This document shows, in pieces, positions 17,782-27,281 of a DNA stretch of 64,000 nucleotides. The notes under the pieces were generated by a model, which was given only the letters and a program-made list of their open reading frames with translations, did not search any database and had not been told where the DNA came from. Positions within the stretch are counted from its first letter, which is position 1. Every line of letters begins with the position of its first letter. The DNA is from Shewanella gelidii (GTDB lineage: Bacteria; Pseudomonadota; Gammaproteobacteria; Enterobacterales; Shewanellaceae), in NCBI RefSeq assembly GCF_014647855.1, contig NZ_BMPZ01000003.1, forward strand, positions 434,001-498,000, written 5' to 3'. Made by a program: the position numbers and the translations under genes.

Positions 17782-19272
17782 TCATGGCAAATCTTTTAAG
17801 TCCGCTTCAAATTGCTGATGCAGCGTTGCTACCTGTTGATCTGCACCACCGGTCGCTTTACTTATGACGACAATCGCCACAGACGAGAAAATAATGCCGG
17901 GAATAATTTCATACACATCAAACCAACCACCCGAGATCTGTTTCCAAACCACGATGGTTACGCCGCCAACAAGCACACCAGCAAGGGCACCATAACGATT
18001 CATTTGACGCCAATACAAACTCAATATCACAGCCGGCCCAAACGCAGCACCAAACCCTGCCCATGCATAGGATACCAAACCTAAAACCGAACTATCAGGG
18101 GATAGTGCCAGCATCAATGCAATCACTGATAAGATCAACACCGCTAAACGGCCCACCAGCACCACTTGTTCAGAAGTGGCTTGTGGGTTAAGCCATTGCT
18201 TATAAAAATCCTCAGCCAGCGCCGAAGATGATACCAACAACTGAGAATCTGCTGTGCTCATAATTGCGGCTAATATCGCGGCCAATAAGATACCTGCAAT
18301 CACAGGATGGAACATGGCATTCACCAGCAACATAAAGATCTTCTCACCATCATCAAGTGTCACATTGCTATTTTGGGTGACATAAACCAACCCCACAAAA
18401 CCAACGAGCATTGCTCCTGCCATCGAAACGGCAGACCAAATCACCGCGATGCGTCGTGCTGCCTGCAAATCTCGATTGGTTCGAGTTGCCTTAAAGCGCG
18501 CTAAAATATGTGGTTGACCAAAGTAACCTAAACCCCAGCCGACTAACGATAAAATCGCGATAAGCGATAACGGTTGGCCTTTGGCATCATTCCATAACGT
18601 TAATAGCTCTGGGTTAATGCTCGTGAGATCTGCACTCAATTGCGTAACTCCACCATTCATAGCGGCAATAGGCACCAACAACAACGCAGCGGCCATCAAC
18701 AACCCCTGCACCAAATCAGTCCATGATACCGCGAGAAAACCACCAAATAATGTATACGACATGACGCACACGGTGCCAATAATGACTGCTGCGGTGTAAT
18801 CTAGCCCAAAGACAGTTTCAAATAACTTACCACCAGCGACCAGCCCTGAGCTGGTATAAAATAGGAAGAACAATAGAATGAAGAACGCTGATATCGTTTG
18901 AATTAACTTTGAGGAATCTTGAAATCGACGCGCAAAGAATTCTGGCAATGTTAACGCATCGGTCGTGATGCTATACGTACGTAAGCGTTTGGCACAAATC
19001 AACCAATTCGCCCACGTGCCTATCAGCAGAGCACCTGCCAACCAAAACGCTTCAAATCCCGAAGCATAAGCATAACCAGGTAAACCGAGTAATAGCCAAC
19101 CACTCATATCTGAAGCCCCAGCAGATAACGCTGCAGGCCAAGGCCCCAACGAACGCCCACCAAGAAAATAATCTGATGAATTTGATGTGCGACGATACGC
19201 GATGACACCAATGGCTAGCATTAAAATTAGGTAAGCAATAAATGTGGCTGAAATAGCAAAGCTATTTTCCAT
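17782..19272 (-). CDS. putP: Sodium/proline symporter PutP
   Basis: A 496-residue solute:sodium symporter (SSS family) with about 13 membrane helices. Diagnostic segments are SDYFLGGRSLGPWPAALSAGASDMSGWLLLG near the N-terminus and GLGYFGQPHILARF in the middle, both typical of PutP. It imports proline with Na+ across the inner membrane. The ATG is preceded by AGAGGA at seven bases. No putA or proline regulator is nearby. Confidence 0.93.
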   Translation of the reverse strand: MENSFAISATFIAYLILMLAIGVIAYRRTSNSSDYFLGGRSLGPWPAALSAGASDMSGWLLLGLPGYAYASGFEAFWLAGALLIGTWANWLICAKRLRTYSITTDALTLPEFFARRFQDSSKLIQTISAFFILLFFLFYTSSGLVAGGKLFETVFGLDYTAAVIIGTVCVMSYTLFGGFLAVSWTDLVQGLLMAAALLLVPIAAMNGGVTQLSADLTSINPELLTLWNDAKGQPLSLIAILSLVGWGLGYFGQPHILARFKATRTNRDLQAARRIAVIWSAVSMAGAMLVGFVGLVYVTQNSNVTLDDGEKIFMLLVNAMFHPVIAGILLAAILAAIMSTADSQLLVSSSALAEDFYKQWLNPQATSEQVVLVGRLAVLILSVIALMLALSPDSSVLGLVSYAWAGFGAAFGPAVILSLYWRQMNRYGALAGVLVGGVTIVVWKQISGGWFDVYEIIPGIIFSSVAIVVISKATGGADQQVATLHQQFEADLKDLP

Positions 19273-19485
19273 CTTATAATCCTCTTTAAGTCGTTATTAT
19301 GTGGATAGGCACATGCCAATTGAAGCAACCCGAGTTGCCCATGTAATGGCCCACCGATTTATGCAAAGAGACCATCAATTGTTATTGATGTAATGCTAAT
19401 AAACCACATCGAGGACAAATAGAAAAGGCGACACTAGTCTAATCATTCAGCTCAGCAGGGGTGCCGATTACAGAATTTTAGAAAA

Positions 19486-20289
19486 TTAATGTCCGGATTG
19501 GATGGCTTTGCGTGCAATTTTATCGATCAGCTGTGGTGCAAACAGTTTTAACCAACGCCCTAATCGGCCGCGAGTTGAGGTAATCAATTGGCGCTCTCGA
19601 TGAATAATTGCAGGAAGCATTTGCTGCGCACACTGTGCAGCCGTCATAATTTTTGACTCTTGCATGGGAGATTGCCCCAACGGCTTTCCCTCACCGTCCA
19701 AGGCTCTCTTGTGTATTTCCGATAAAACAAAATCAGGGCAGAGCATTGTCACCGCGATGTTGTCATCAGCCAATTCAATTCGTAATGAATCAAAAAAGCC
19801 CATAACCGCATGCTTAGATGCACTATAGCCACTGCGCGTTGGCACACCAGTAAGGCCTGCAACAGACGCCACAACCACAATTTGCCCTTGGCTTTGCTTT
19901 AAGTGTGGTAGCGCCGCATGTGTCAGGTAAGCCGGACCCAAATAGTTCACGCGCATCACATCATCAAGCACATCTAGATTCGACAACTGATCAAACCGAG
20001 TCCACATCGTCATGCCAGCATTGTTAATCACAATATCGATGTGTCCGAATTGTGCTAGCGCAGTTGCAACAATACGCTGGCAATCTTGTTGCACACTGAT
20101 ATCGCCAGGCTCAACGACCACTTCAGCCCCCAAAGCTTCAAGTTCTGTAGCCAAAGACTCTAGTCGCGCTAGGTTGCGAGCGGTAATCACCAAACGGCAA
20201 CCTAACTGAGCCAGTTCAAGTGCCAATGCGCGACCAATCCCTTCAGAGGCACCCGTTAGAATTACAACTTTGTTTTGAATGGAGTTCAC
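19486..20289 (-). CDS. Short-chain dehydrogenase/reductase (SDR family)
   Basis: About 267 residues from the chosen start. Classical SDR motifs are present: TGASEGIG nucleotide-binding loop, NNAG, a catalytic Ser in VVASVAGL, and YSASKHA (Tyr-x-x-x-Lys). The substrate is not predictable. The C-terminus ends with a basic amphipathic helix. The frame is open to an ATG at 20340, but that codon has no ribosome-binding site, whereas the GTG at 20289 has GAAGG eight bases upstream and begins right at the fold. It lies 83 bp downstream of the GGDEF-EAL gene, possibly co-transcribed. Confidence 0.8.
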   Translation of the reverse strand: MNSIQNKVVILTGASEGIGRALALELAQLGCRLVITARNLARLESLATELEALGAEVVVEPGDISVQQDCQRIVATALAQFGHIDIVINNAGMTMWTRFDQLSNLDVLDDVMRVNYLGPAYLTHAALPHLKQSQGQIVVVASVAGLTGVPTRSGYSASKHAVMGFFDSLRIELADDNIAVTMLCPDFVLSEIHKRALDGEGKPLGQSPMQESKIMTAAQCAQQMLPAIIHRERQLITSTRGRLGRWLKLFAPQLIDKIARKAIQSGH

Positions 20290-20372
20290 AGCAGAAGCCT
20301 TCAGGCAAGTGACGAGGTAACTCAAATCTCGCACATTCATTGGCTGAATTCAAATGAACAAATGATTCGTTT

Positions 20373-22964
20373 TTAGGCGCGTTTCGCGTTGCGTAGCGGT
20401 AAATATTCTTCCAGTGGCTTCGGCCGGCCAATGGCATAACCCTGTGCGTAGTTAATACCGATTTCATGGAGTGCTTCAATGATATCTTGGTTTTCCACAA
20501 ATTCGGCTACAGTCTGAATGCCCATCGAGATAGACACGTCATGAATGGATTTAACAATGGCATAATCTTTTGCATTAGTCGCTAAGCTCTTGATAAAGCA
20601 ACCATCAATCTTAACATAATCAACAGGCAACTCTCGGAGGTAGCCGTATGATGCGAAGCCGGTTCCAAAATCATCAAGCGCAAAAGCAAAACCAAGGGCG
20701 CGTAATTGTTTTAACATCTCCATGGCGCGAGTTTGATTTTGAATGGCACTGGTTTCTGTAATCTCAAAACAGATGCACTCGCTAGGCACTTCAAATCGAG
20801 CTTGCTGCTCTTTTATGTACTCAATCATACCAACGGCACCTAAACTATTGCCCGATAGGTTGATCGATAGGCAGTGATCGTGCCAAACCTCTTCATGTAG
20901 AGATAGCCATAAAAAGGCTTTACGTATGACATCTTTATCAACTTCTGTCATCAACTTAAACCGCTCGGCCGCGGCAATGAACTGCGCTGGCGGTAAGATA
21001 TTACCATTGGGCTCAAGAATGCGTAACAGGATTTCAAGGCGCTTGCGTTGGCAATGCGCAGCCAACCCTTTGATCGGCTGGTAGTAGAGAAGTAGTTCGT
21101 TATGTTCTATCGCTTGGGCAATCCGCACCGCCCATTTAGGCGCGTTTCGTTGATAATTTAACTCTTTATCATGATCATCATAAAAGTCGATTTGATTATT
21201 ACCTTTGCGTTTTGCGGCGAGACAAGCAATATCAGCATCTTTGAGCATTTCCATTGCTTTGGGCCGGTTCAGCCCTTCCACAAATGCAACGCCAACACTT
21301 AAGCCGACGCTATGATGACAATCATCATTATGCATCACTTGTGACGACACACTATGGATCAGGAGTTTCAATAACAATTCAGCTTCATGCTTAGAGTAGT
21401 TTTGTAAAACTAGGCCAAATTCGTCACCACCTAACCGCGCCAGAAGCCCACGTCCAGCAAGGCTTCTTTGCATTGCTCGCGCAACGAGCGCTAACATTTC
21501 ATCACCGGCTGAATGGCCACAATTATCGTTAATCAGCTTAAACTGCTCTAAATCCATATAACAAATGGCAACTGATTGCGCATTGGCGATAAAGCTTTCT
21601 ACCTGATATTCAAATGCACTGCGGTTAAGTAAACCTGTCACTCGATCAAAATTGGCGCGTCGTCTTAACTCGCTTTTCAATAGTTCTTCTTGTGTGATAT
21701 CGCGGATGACAATGACACTACCGATAACCTCACCTTGATAGCCAAAAAGTTTACTAATATTGCGTTCGGCAATTTTGGGAGATTGGGTTCTGAGCTTAAC
21801 CTTATTGCTTAGTGTTTGGTGATCATCACTCCGAAAAAGCTTGCTAATCATGGGCGTAAATAGTGAGTCACTGCTCACTAACTGATCAATATCTTTACCA
21901 AACGCCTGTTTACTATGATGACCAAATAATGATTCCGCTTGCGGGTTTAAATAACAAATATTGGCATTAGTGTTGGTCACGATCACCGCATCATTAATGG
22001 CTTCAAGCGTAACTTTCGCGCGCTCTTTATGCAGGGAAATCGTTTTGAGCAGATGATTGAACTGCTCTACTACTTTTGTGAACTCTTTAGAAGCCTTGAG
22101 CTTAATCTCATCGACACACTTTGCATCGGGATCAATCGCTTCAAGCTGCTGATTTAATTCCGCAAAGGGTTCAACTACAGCACGTTTTAGCCACAAACAA
22201 GCCAATGCGACAATCAATAGCCCCAAAAGAATAGTCGCGGCTGGCAACCAGGCAATCCCTCGTGTCAAACCGGCAGCTATTGCGGGATGATAAGGAACGT
22301 GCAGGTAGATTGAAGGCATTTGCGCAAATGCAGGCAAAGCGACACGAATACCAGCATAGTTTTCTACATCAAATTGGGTGGCATTTGTCACCAATGGTTT
22401 GGGGACAGGGGAAAGCGTATCGGAACTGACAGGACTCCGTGCACTTGTCGTTATCAATTTGGCCAAATACGAAGGTGTCAAACTCTGTCTGAAAACTAAA
22501 GATTCACCACCTGCAATCGGTACCAATTGCATGAGGTAAGCTTGACCACCCAACCACACGAAACCGCTATCATGAGCGAACGTTTGATTTAGGGCTTGTT
22601 GGAAAGCCAGAGAGCTCGATTGTGCAGCTTGCGAATGTAATGGGTAAAGGTATTTGGGCTTCATTGGTGAATACCTGAAAACCTCTATCCCTTCAGGAAG
22701 ACTGGGAAGCCTAGCGTCACCATGGGATTTAGACTGTTCGACAAGAATATCGTAAGTATTGGCATACAAAGCTGCATATTGTTCAAAGCTAGACAGGTTT
22801 TGACCAATGACAGCCTGAACTTGCGTGGAAAAATTTTGCTTGGATAGCTGAGAGGTTGCTTCAAGTTGAGCAGAAAACCAGCCATTCACCCACCACGCAA
22901 TCAACGCGAGTATAGGGAAAACTATACCAATAATAGATAAAATGACTTTTTTACAAATATGCAT
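20373..22964 (-). CDS. Membrane GGDEF-EAL cyclic-di-GMP protein with PAS domain
   Basis: An 863-residue inner-membrane signalling protein with these parts: an N-terminal helix (about 8-28), a periplasmic sensor domain, a second helix (about 238-257), a linker, a PAS domain (about 320-440), GGDEF (about 440-600, intact LGGDEF near 512) and EAL (about 610-860). The EAL signature reads EILLR near residue 644; the catalytic Glu is kept. Other phosphodiesterase residues are present: NLSGN, EITET, DDFGTG and YVKID. It could both make and break c-di-GMP. The start lacks a clear ribosome-binding site, so the exact N-terminus is uncertain. The SDR gene follows. Confidence 0.9.
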   Translation of the reverse strand: MHICKKVILSIIGIVFPILALIAWWVNGWFSAQLEATSQLSKQNFSTQVQAVIGQNLSSFEQYAALYANTYDILVEQSKSHGDARLPSLPEGIEVFRYSPMKPKYLYPLHSQAAQSSSLAFQQALNQTFAHDSGFVWLGGQAYLMQLVPIAGGESLVFRQSLTPSYLAKLITTSARSPVSSDTLSPVPKPLVTNATQFDVENYAGIRVALPAFAQMPSIYLHVPYHPAIAAGLTRGIAWLPAATILLGLLIVALACLWLKRAVVEPFAELNQQLEAIDPDAKCVDEIKLKASKEFTKVVEQFNHLLKTISLHKERAKVTLEAINDAVIVTNTNANICYLNPQAESLFGHHSKQAFGKDIDQLVSSDSLFTPMISKLFRSDDHQTLSNKVKLRTQSPKIAERNISKLFGYQGEVIGSVIVIRDITQEELLKSELRRRANFDRVTGLLNRSAFEYQVESFIANAQSVAICYMDLEQFKLINDNCGHSAGDEMLALVARAMQRSLAGRGLLARLGGDEFGLVLQNYSKHEAELLLKLLIHSVSSQVMHNDDCHHSVGLSVGVAFVEGLNRPKAMEMLKDADIACLAAKRKGNNQIDFYDDHDKELNYQRNAPKWAVRIAQAIEHNELLLYYQPIKGLAAHCQRKRLEILLRILEPNGNILPPAQFIAAAERFKLMTEVDKDVIRKAFLWLSLHEEVWHDHCLSINLSGNSLGAVGMIEYIKEQQARFEVPSECICFEITETSAIQNQTRAMEMLKQLRALGFAFALDDFGTGFASYGYLRELPVDYVKIDGCFIKSLATNAKDYAIVKSIHDVSISMGIQTVAEFVENQDIIEALHEIGINYAQGYAIGRPKPLEEYLPLRNAKRA

Positions 22965-23389
22965 GAACAGCCGCTAAATGACCCAACGCAAAAAAAGCAA
23001 CGCCGCGACACCGATCATTTCTTGACCTTAAACTCATCCTCCCTAATTCGTCTCGCCTACAATCTCACTACTACTGCAAAGCTAACTATCTAATTTCAAA
23101 AGAGTAAGTTTAAAACCCACATTTTTGTATAGATGAACAACCCGCAATCCCAGTATTCATGCCCGTTTGGCATTACTTTAAACAAAGCTAAAGTGAGCGT
23201 TAGATTGCCCATATCTGATGGGTGAGACTTTGATGTAGCGCATTGATTGTGAAGAAACCTAATAGCATTAGCAAAAATTGCGATCCATGCGGTACAAAAT
23301 CAAGATGTTAAACTTTTGTGATAAATCGGCGATATCAGGGTGATAATCAACTGCCATTATCAGTGCATACACTATCAAGGAGACATGGC
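22965..23389. other. Intergenic region between divergent genes
   Basis: 425 bp between the leftward GGDEF-EAL gene and the rightward spondin gene must contain both promoters. I see no gene. A small hairpin (CCCAT at 23208-23212, ATGGG at 23218-23222) is the only structure. Confidence 0.4.
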
Positions 23390-24091
23390 ATGAAACTTAA
23401 AACCTTAGCAAGCGCACTGATCGTCAGCGGAATTATGAGCCAAACAGTGGCTGCAGCAGAACTTGAAATATCCGTTCAAAACCTCACTCATGGTAATCAA
23501 TTTACTCCCATTCTTATTGCAGCCCATGATGGTGATAGCCATCTATTCCAAGCAGGAGAAATGGCAACGCCAGCCCTACAAAAAATGGCTGAAGGTGGCG
23601 ATATCGCAGATCTTGCAGCGGCAGTCACCGGTGCTGGAGGTGTCACATCTGAGAACCCTGCTGGAGGTTTATTATTTCCCGGCGCCCACGTTGATAGCAT
23701 TATGTTAGATACGCTAACCATGACCCACTTATCGGTCACTGCAATGTTACTTCCCACAAACGATGCCTTTGTCGGGTTAGATGCATGGGAGATTCCAACA
23801 GAAGCAGGCACATATACCCTAAACCTCAATGCTTATGACGCAGGCACTGAGGCCAATGATGAAATCATCAATGGCGGTGGTGCTGCCGGTACCCCGGGAA
23901 TCCCTGCTGCACCGGGCATGGATGGCGGCGCGAACGGAACTGGAGTCATGGACGGTTCGAGCAATGACAAAGTACATATTCACCCTGGTGTATTGGGTGA
24001 CACCGACCCCAATGGCGGAGCAAGTGACTTAGATAGCCGCATTCATCGCTGGTTAAACCCAGTTGCACGCATCACTGTTGTTGTGAAGTAA
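23390..24091 (+). CDS. Spondin-domain exported protein
   Basis: A 233-residue protein with a signal peptide (about residues 1-23, ending AVAAA) and one Spond_N-type domain. Visible marks are the opening LEISVQNLTHGNQFTPILIAAHD, the MLLPTNDAFVGLDAWEIP segment, the YDAGTEANDE acidic loop and the closing HRWLNPVARITVVV. A Gly/Pro-rich insert (residues about 165-190) lies in the middle. Bacterial spondin-domain proteins are exported and of unknown function; calcium or surface binding is an inference from the eukaryotic domain. The ATG at 23390 has AAGGAG at six bases; a longer frame exists but adds no signal peptide. A paralogue follows after 11 bp. Confidence 0.8.
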   Translation: MKLKTLASALIVSGIMSQTVAAAELEISVQNLTHGNQFTPILIAAHDGDSHLFQAGEMATPALQKMAEGGDIADLAAAVTGAGGVTSENPAGGLLFPGAHVDSIMLDTLTMTHLSVTAMLLPTNDAFVGLDAWEIPTEAGTYTLNLNAYDAGTEANDEIINGGGAAGTPGIPAAPGMDGGANGTGVMDGSSNDKVHIHPGVLGDTDPNGGASDLDSRIHRWLNPVARITVVVK

Positions 24092-24102
24092 GGAGGACAT
24101 CC

Positions 24103-24810
24103 ATGGCTTATTCAACATTTAAATACGGCGCGACAGCGTTTGCCGTAGTTGCCAGCTTGACGCTCGTGGGCTGTTCCGATGACGATGACCAAACGCCAGC
24201 ACCTGAGCCAGAGAGTTTTGATTACGTGGTTACCGTCACCAACTTAACGGCAAATCAGCCCTTTTCACCTGTTGCTGTGGTCGCTCACCAAGCAGATACA
24301 CCGCTTTGGACCGCAGGCATGCCTGCAAGTGTCGCACTAGAAACCCTCGCAGAGTCAGGAGATGGCTCAGGGCTCGCGACTGAAACAGGCGTTGCAGCAC
24401 TCGTCAGTGGTAGTGGTATTATCGCACCTGGCATGAGCGAAACCATTAACCTGAGTCTCACTGCAGCGCAAGTAAGCAACCTCAGTGTGGTCACAATGCT
24501 AGTCAACACCAATGATGCTTTTACTGGGCTTGGTAACTATGACATCTCAGCCCTCGCGGCTGGCTCAATGGTTAAAATGCGCACCATCACCTATGATGCT
24601 GGCACAGAAAACAACTCTGAAGCCAAGGGAACCATTCCCGGACCTGCTGATGGTGGTGAAGGATTCAACGCGGCGCGAGATGATGTCAACCGCGTTCATA
24701 GTCACCCCGGTGTCATTAGTGCAGATGATGGTCTCAGTGATTCTGTACTTGGCGCCTCTCATCGCTTTGATAACCCAACCATGAGCGTCACGATCGCACG
24801 CAGCGAGTAA
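24103..24810 (+). CDS. Spondin-domain lipoprotein
   Basis: A 235-residue paralogue of the preceding gene, with a lipoprotein signal peptide (LVGC, Cys24) and an acidic linker SDDDDQTPAPEPE before the spondin domain. The domain shares VTNLTANQPFSPVAVVAHQ, MLVNTNDAFTGLGNYDI, YDAGTENNSEAKG and the closing SHRFDNPTMSVTI. AAGGAGGA precedes the ATG by a good distance, and the 11-bp gap indicates an operon. One copy is therefore soluble or secreted and the other lipid-anchored. Function is unknown; placement beside a two-component system suggests regulated expression. Confidence 0.8.
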   Translation: MAYSTFKYGATAFAVVASLTLVGCSDDDDQTPAPEPESFDYVVTVTNLTANQPFSPVAVVAHQADTPLWTAGMPASVALETLAESGDGSGLATETGVAALVSGSGIIAPGMSETINLSLTAAQVSNLSVVTMLVNTNDAFTGLGNYDISALAAGSMVKMRTITYDAGTENNSEAKGTIPGPADGGEGFNAARDDVNRVHSHPGVISADDGLSDSVLGASHRFDNPTMSVTIARSE

Positions 24811-24833
24811 CTGTAAACTGTTAGATGTCGTCG

Positions 24834-24896
24834 ATTCGGGCGTTGAAATCCGTCAAATCTGACGTCAGATGAAGCCGTCATTTGAACGTCCCGAAT
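24834..24896. promoter_or_regulatory. Large nested inverted repeat before the two-component genes
   Basis: A 63-bp dyad. The outer arms are ATTCGGGCGTTGAAAT (24834-24849) and ATTTGAACGTCCCGAAT (24880-24896), pairing with one bulge and one mismatch. At its centre is a perfect 14-bp palindrome ATCTGACGTCAGAT (24857-24870). It lies 24 bases after the second spondin stop and 70 bases before the response-regulator start. It could be an operator for that regulator or an mRNA structure separating the two gene pairs. Confidence 0.65.
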
Positions 24897-24965
24897 GAAT
24901 CCTCTGCAATAAAAATACTTCTAGGCAGGTCTTGTGAAAACAGGGCTGCCGAGAGGATTTTTAAA

Positions 24966-25703
24966 ATGAAAGGATTACATGCATCGAACCCAGACAAAAC
25001 AATTCAACAAATTTTGTTGGTTGAAGATGAGCAAGATCTAGCCAAGTTGGTCATGCTCAACTTAAATGCCTTGAACTACAAGGTGTTTCATTGCGCTACA
25101 TTAGAGCAGGCCAATAAGATGGTTGCAGATGAATCGATTGATCTCATTTTAATGGACAGAATGCTCCCTGATGGAGATGGCATTATGTTATGCCAGCAAC
25201 TCAGAGAAAGCGGCCGTGAAACCCCGATGATGTTGCTTACGGCAAAGGATAGCGAAGCAGATATTGTGCTCGGCCTTGAATCCGGTGCAGACGATTACCT
25301 CGTAAAACCTTTTAGCGTTTTAGAATTAAGAGCACGGGTAAAAGCTCTGCTGCGCCGAGGGGCTAAACAGCACACTGAGCAGCAGCGTTTAGAGTTCAAC
25401 GGGATCACCATCAACTGTGATACGCGAGAAGTTGTTGCCTTCAATAACGCCCTTGAATTAACGGCAAGAGAATTCGATTTGTTATTGTATTTGGCGCAGC
25501 ACCCTCAACAAGTATTCAGCCGAATGCAACTACTCGAAGCCGTATGGGGCTATAGCCATTCGGGATATGAGCATACGGTGAATAGCCATATCAACCGTCT
25601 GCGGGGCAAGCTTTCACGAGCACCGGGCAATCCTGATCTCGTCAAAACGGTATGGGGCGTCGGCTACAAATTCGCGCCACCGAGCAATCTAGCAACCCAG
25701 TAA
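24966..25703 (+). CDS. OmpR-family response regulator
   Basis: A 245-residue regulator from the chosen ATG. The receiver domain (about 14-130) has VEDEQD, phospho-acceptor Asp64 in LMDRMLPDGDG and the Lys in YLVKPFS. The OmpR/PhoB winged-helix domain (about 145-238) has ELTAREFDLLLYLAQHPQQVFSR and RGKLSR...VKTVWGVGYKF. It presumably binds DNA when phosphorylated by the adjacent kinase. An upstream in-frame ATG (24882) would add 28 non-conserved residues and overlap the inverted repeat; the 24966 ATG follows GAGAGGA. Likely targets include the spondin genes. Confidence 0.85.
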   Translation: MKGLHASNPDKTIQQILLVEDEQDLAKLVMLNLNALNYKVFHCATLEQANKMVADESIDLILMDRMLPDGDGIMLCQQLRESGRETPMMLLTAKDSEADIVLGLESGADDYLVKPFSVLELRARVKALLRRGAKQHTEQQRLEFNGITINCDTREVVAFNNALELTAREFDLLLYLAQHPQQVFSRMQLLEAVWGYSHSGYEHTVNSHINRLRGKLSRAPGNPDLVKTVWGVGYKFAPPSNLATQ

Positions 25704-25740
25704 TCCCTACGACTCTTACTCATTGATTTTAGGCTGCTCT

Positions 25741-27189
25741 ATGAAAAGTTTATTTAGTCGGCTTTGGCTGTCTGCAACATTTGCCGTCATTCTGTTATTT
25801 GCGTCAATATGGCAATGGCTACAGTTTAGCCATGAGTTCACCAGCCAGCAGGTTCAGCAATCACTGCATAAAGAGCTGGCCGCTCACATGGCACATATCA
25901 ACCCGCTCCTATCCAAAGGGGTAACCTCCGATGCAGCGTTAAAAGAAGCATTTCATGATTTCATGCTACTTGGGCCAAGCTTCGAGATATATACATTAGA
26001 TACCTCGGGCAAAGTCGTTGCATATGACGCGAAGAAAGAAAAAATTAAATCTTCGCAAGTCGATATACAATACATTGAACAATTTATTGCAGGCCAAGAA
26101 TTACCCTTGCTCGGCACCGATCCCAGAAGTGAAACCAAGCAAAAGATTTTTTCCGCAACTCGCTTATTAGACCAGTCAGGCCAGCATACAGGATATCTTT
26201 ACGTCATCATTGGCGGCGAAATATTTGATAGTTGGCAAACCCTCATCAGTCAGCATCAAGCCCCGAAACAGTGGAGTGCGGCAATTGCTTTTGGCATTTT
26301 GGCCGCTTTGATTATTTTTACCCTTCTCCTCAAGTATTTCACTGCGCCACTCGCACGTCTTGAATACGACCTTGGACAAGTTGCAAGTCAAAGCCTCAGT
26401 GAGGGCGTTGCTTTGCCAGGGGATTATCGAGGTAGCCGTGAGATCAACCAGCTCAGCCAGCACATCGATAAATTACTCGCAGAGCTGAGCCTGCAACATC
26501 AAACAATCGCAGGGCAACAGCAGGCCAAACATGAATTCCTTCTCCATTTATCCCATGACTTAAAAACGCCTCTCACATCTTTGCAGGGCTATATTGAAAC
26601 ATGGCTAGTCACACCACCAAATGAACGCCAAGCTGAGTGGATAGAAATTGCTGCCAACTCTGGAAAAACGCTGCAACAATTGCTTGCGCAACTACTGGAA
26701 TTAGCAGCTTTAGAAAATGGCCAGGTTCACGCTTCAGTCCAGCAAGTGTCACTCCGCTTATTGCTCGAAGAACTGCAACAAAGCTTTGCGCCACGCGCAG
26801 AAACGCAAGGGATTCAGCTGGACTTTCAGTTGCCCCATGACCGCGCAATTCAAACCGATCCACACCTACTCAAGCGAGTGATTAGTAATCTCGTCGATAA
26901 TGCCATTCGCTATACACCTAGCGGTGGCAAAATATCGATTCGACACCACTCAAAAAATGGGCAGGAATGGCTCGATGTCGTGGATACCGGCTCAGGTATG
27001 CATCAACACGAACTTAGCGCCCTACAACAAATGTCTGGCAAGCCGATTCGATACGAGGATAATGCGGCATTGCCACAGCTCGGCGTTGGGCTGGCGATAG
27101 TGCGGCAACTATTAGGACTTCTGCAGTACCCCATCGAAATTGAAAGCCAACCCGGGAAAGGCAGTCAGTTCCGAATTCAACTGGTTTGA
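25741..27189 (+). CDS. Sensor histidine kinase partner of the OmpR-type regulator
   Basis: A 482-residue membrane kinase with a first helix (about 6-26), a periplasmic sensor of about 150 residues, a second helix (about 180-200), HAMP (about 200-255), HisKA with phospho-acceptor His272 in LHLSHDLKTPLTS, and HATPase_c with NLVDNAIRYTPSGG, DTGSGM and GVGLAIV. The ligand is unknown. The gap to the regulator is 37 bp, so they form an operon. The frame opens at 25723, but MKSLFSRLWL at 25741 gives the normal basic start before the first helix. Confidence 0.88.
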   Translation: MKSLFSRLWLSATFAVILLFASIWQWLQFSHEFTSQQVQQSLHKELAAHMAHINPLLSKGVTSDAALKEAFHDFMLLGPSFEIYTLDTSGKVVAYDAKKEKIKSSQVDIQYIEQFIAGQELPLLGTDPRSETKQKIFSATRLLDQSGQHTGYLYVIIGGEIFDSWQTLISQHQAPKQWSAAIAFGILAALIIFTLLLKYFTAPLARLEYDLGQVASQSLSEGVALPGDYRGSREINQLSQHIDKLLAELSLQHQTIAGQQQAKHEFLLHLSHDLKTPLTSLQGYIETWLVTPPNERQAEWIEIAANSGKTLQQLLAQLLELAALENGQVHASVQQVSLRLLLEELQQSFAPRAETQGIQLDFQLPHDRAIQTDPHLLKRVISNLVDNAIRYTPSGGKISIRHHSKNGQEWLDVVDTGSGMHQHELSALQQMSGKPIRYEDNAALPQLGVGLAIVRQLLGLLQYPIEIESQPGKGSQFRIQLV

Positions 27190-27237
27190 TTTGAAAATGT
27201 GGGAAAAACTCGCCCGGTGGGACCAATCTGCACCCAT

Positions 27238-27264
27238 AAAAAAGGCCCTAAACGGGCCTTTTTT
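27238..27264. terminator. Bidirectional terminator between the histidine kinase gene and hemE
   Basis: An 11-bp stem (AAAAAAGGCCC with GGGCCTTTTTT) closes a 5-nt loop and has T-runs on both strands, between convergent genes. Confidence 0.95.
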
Positions 27265-27281
27265 ATTACATATCACAAGGG

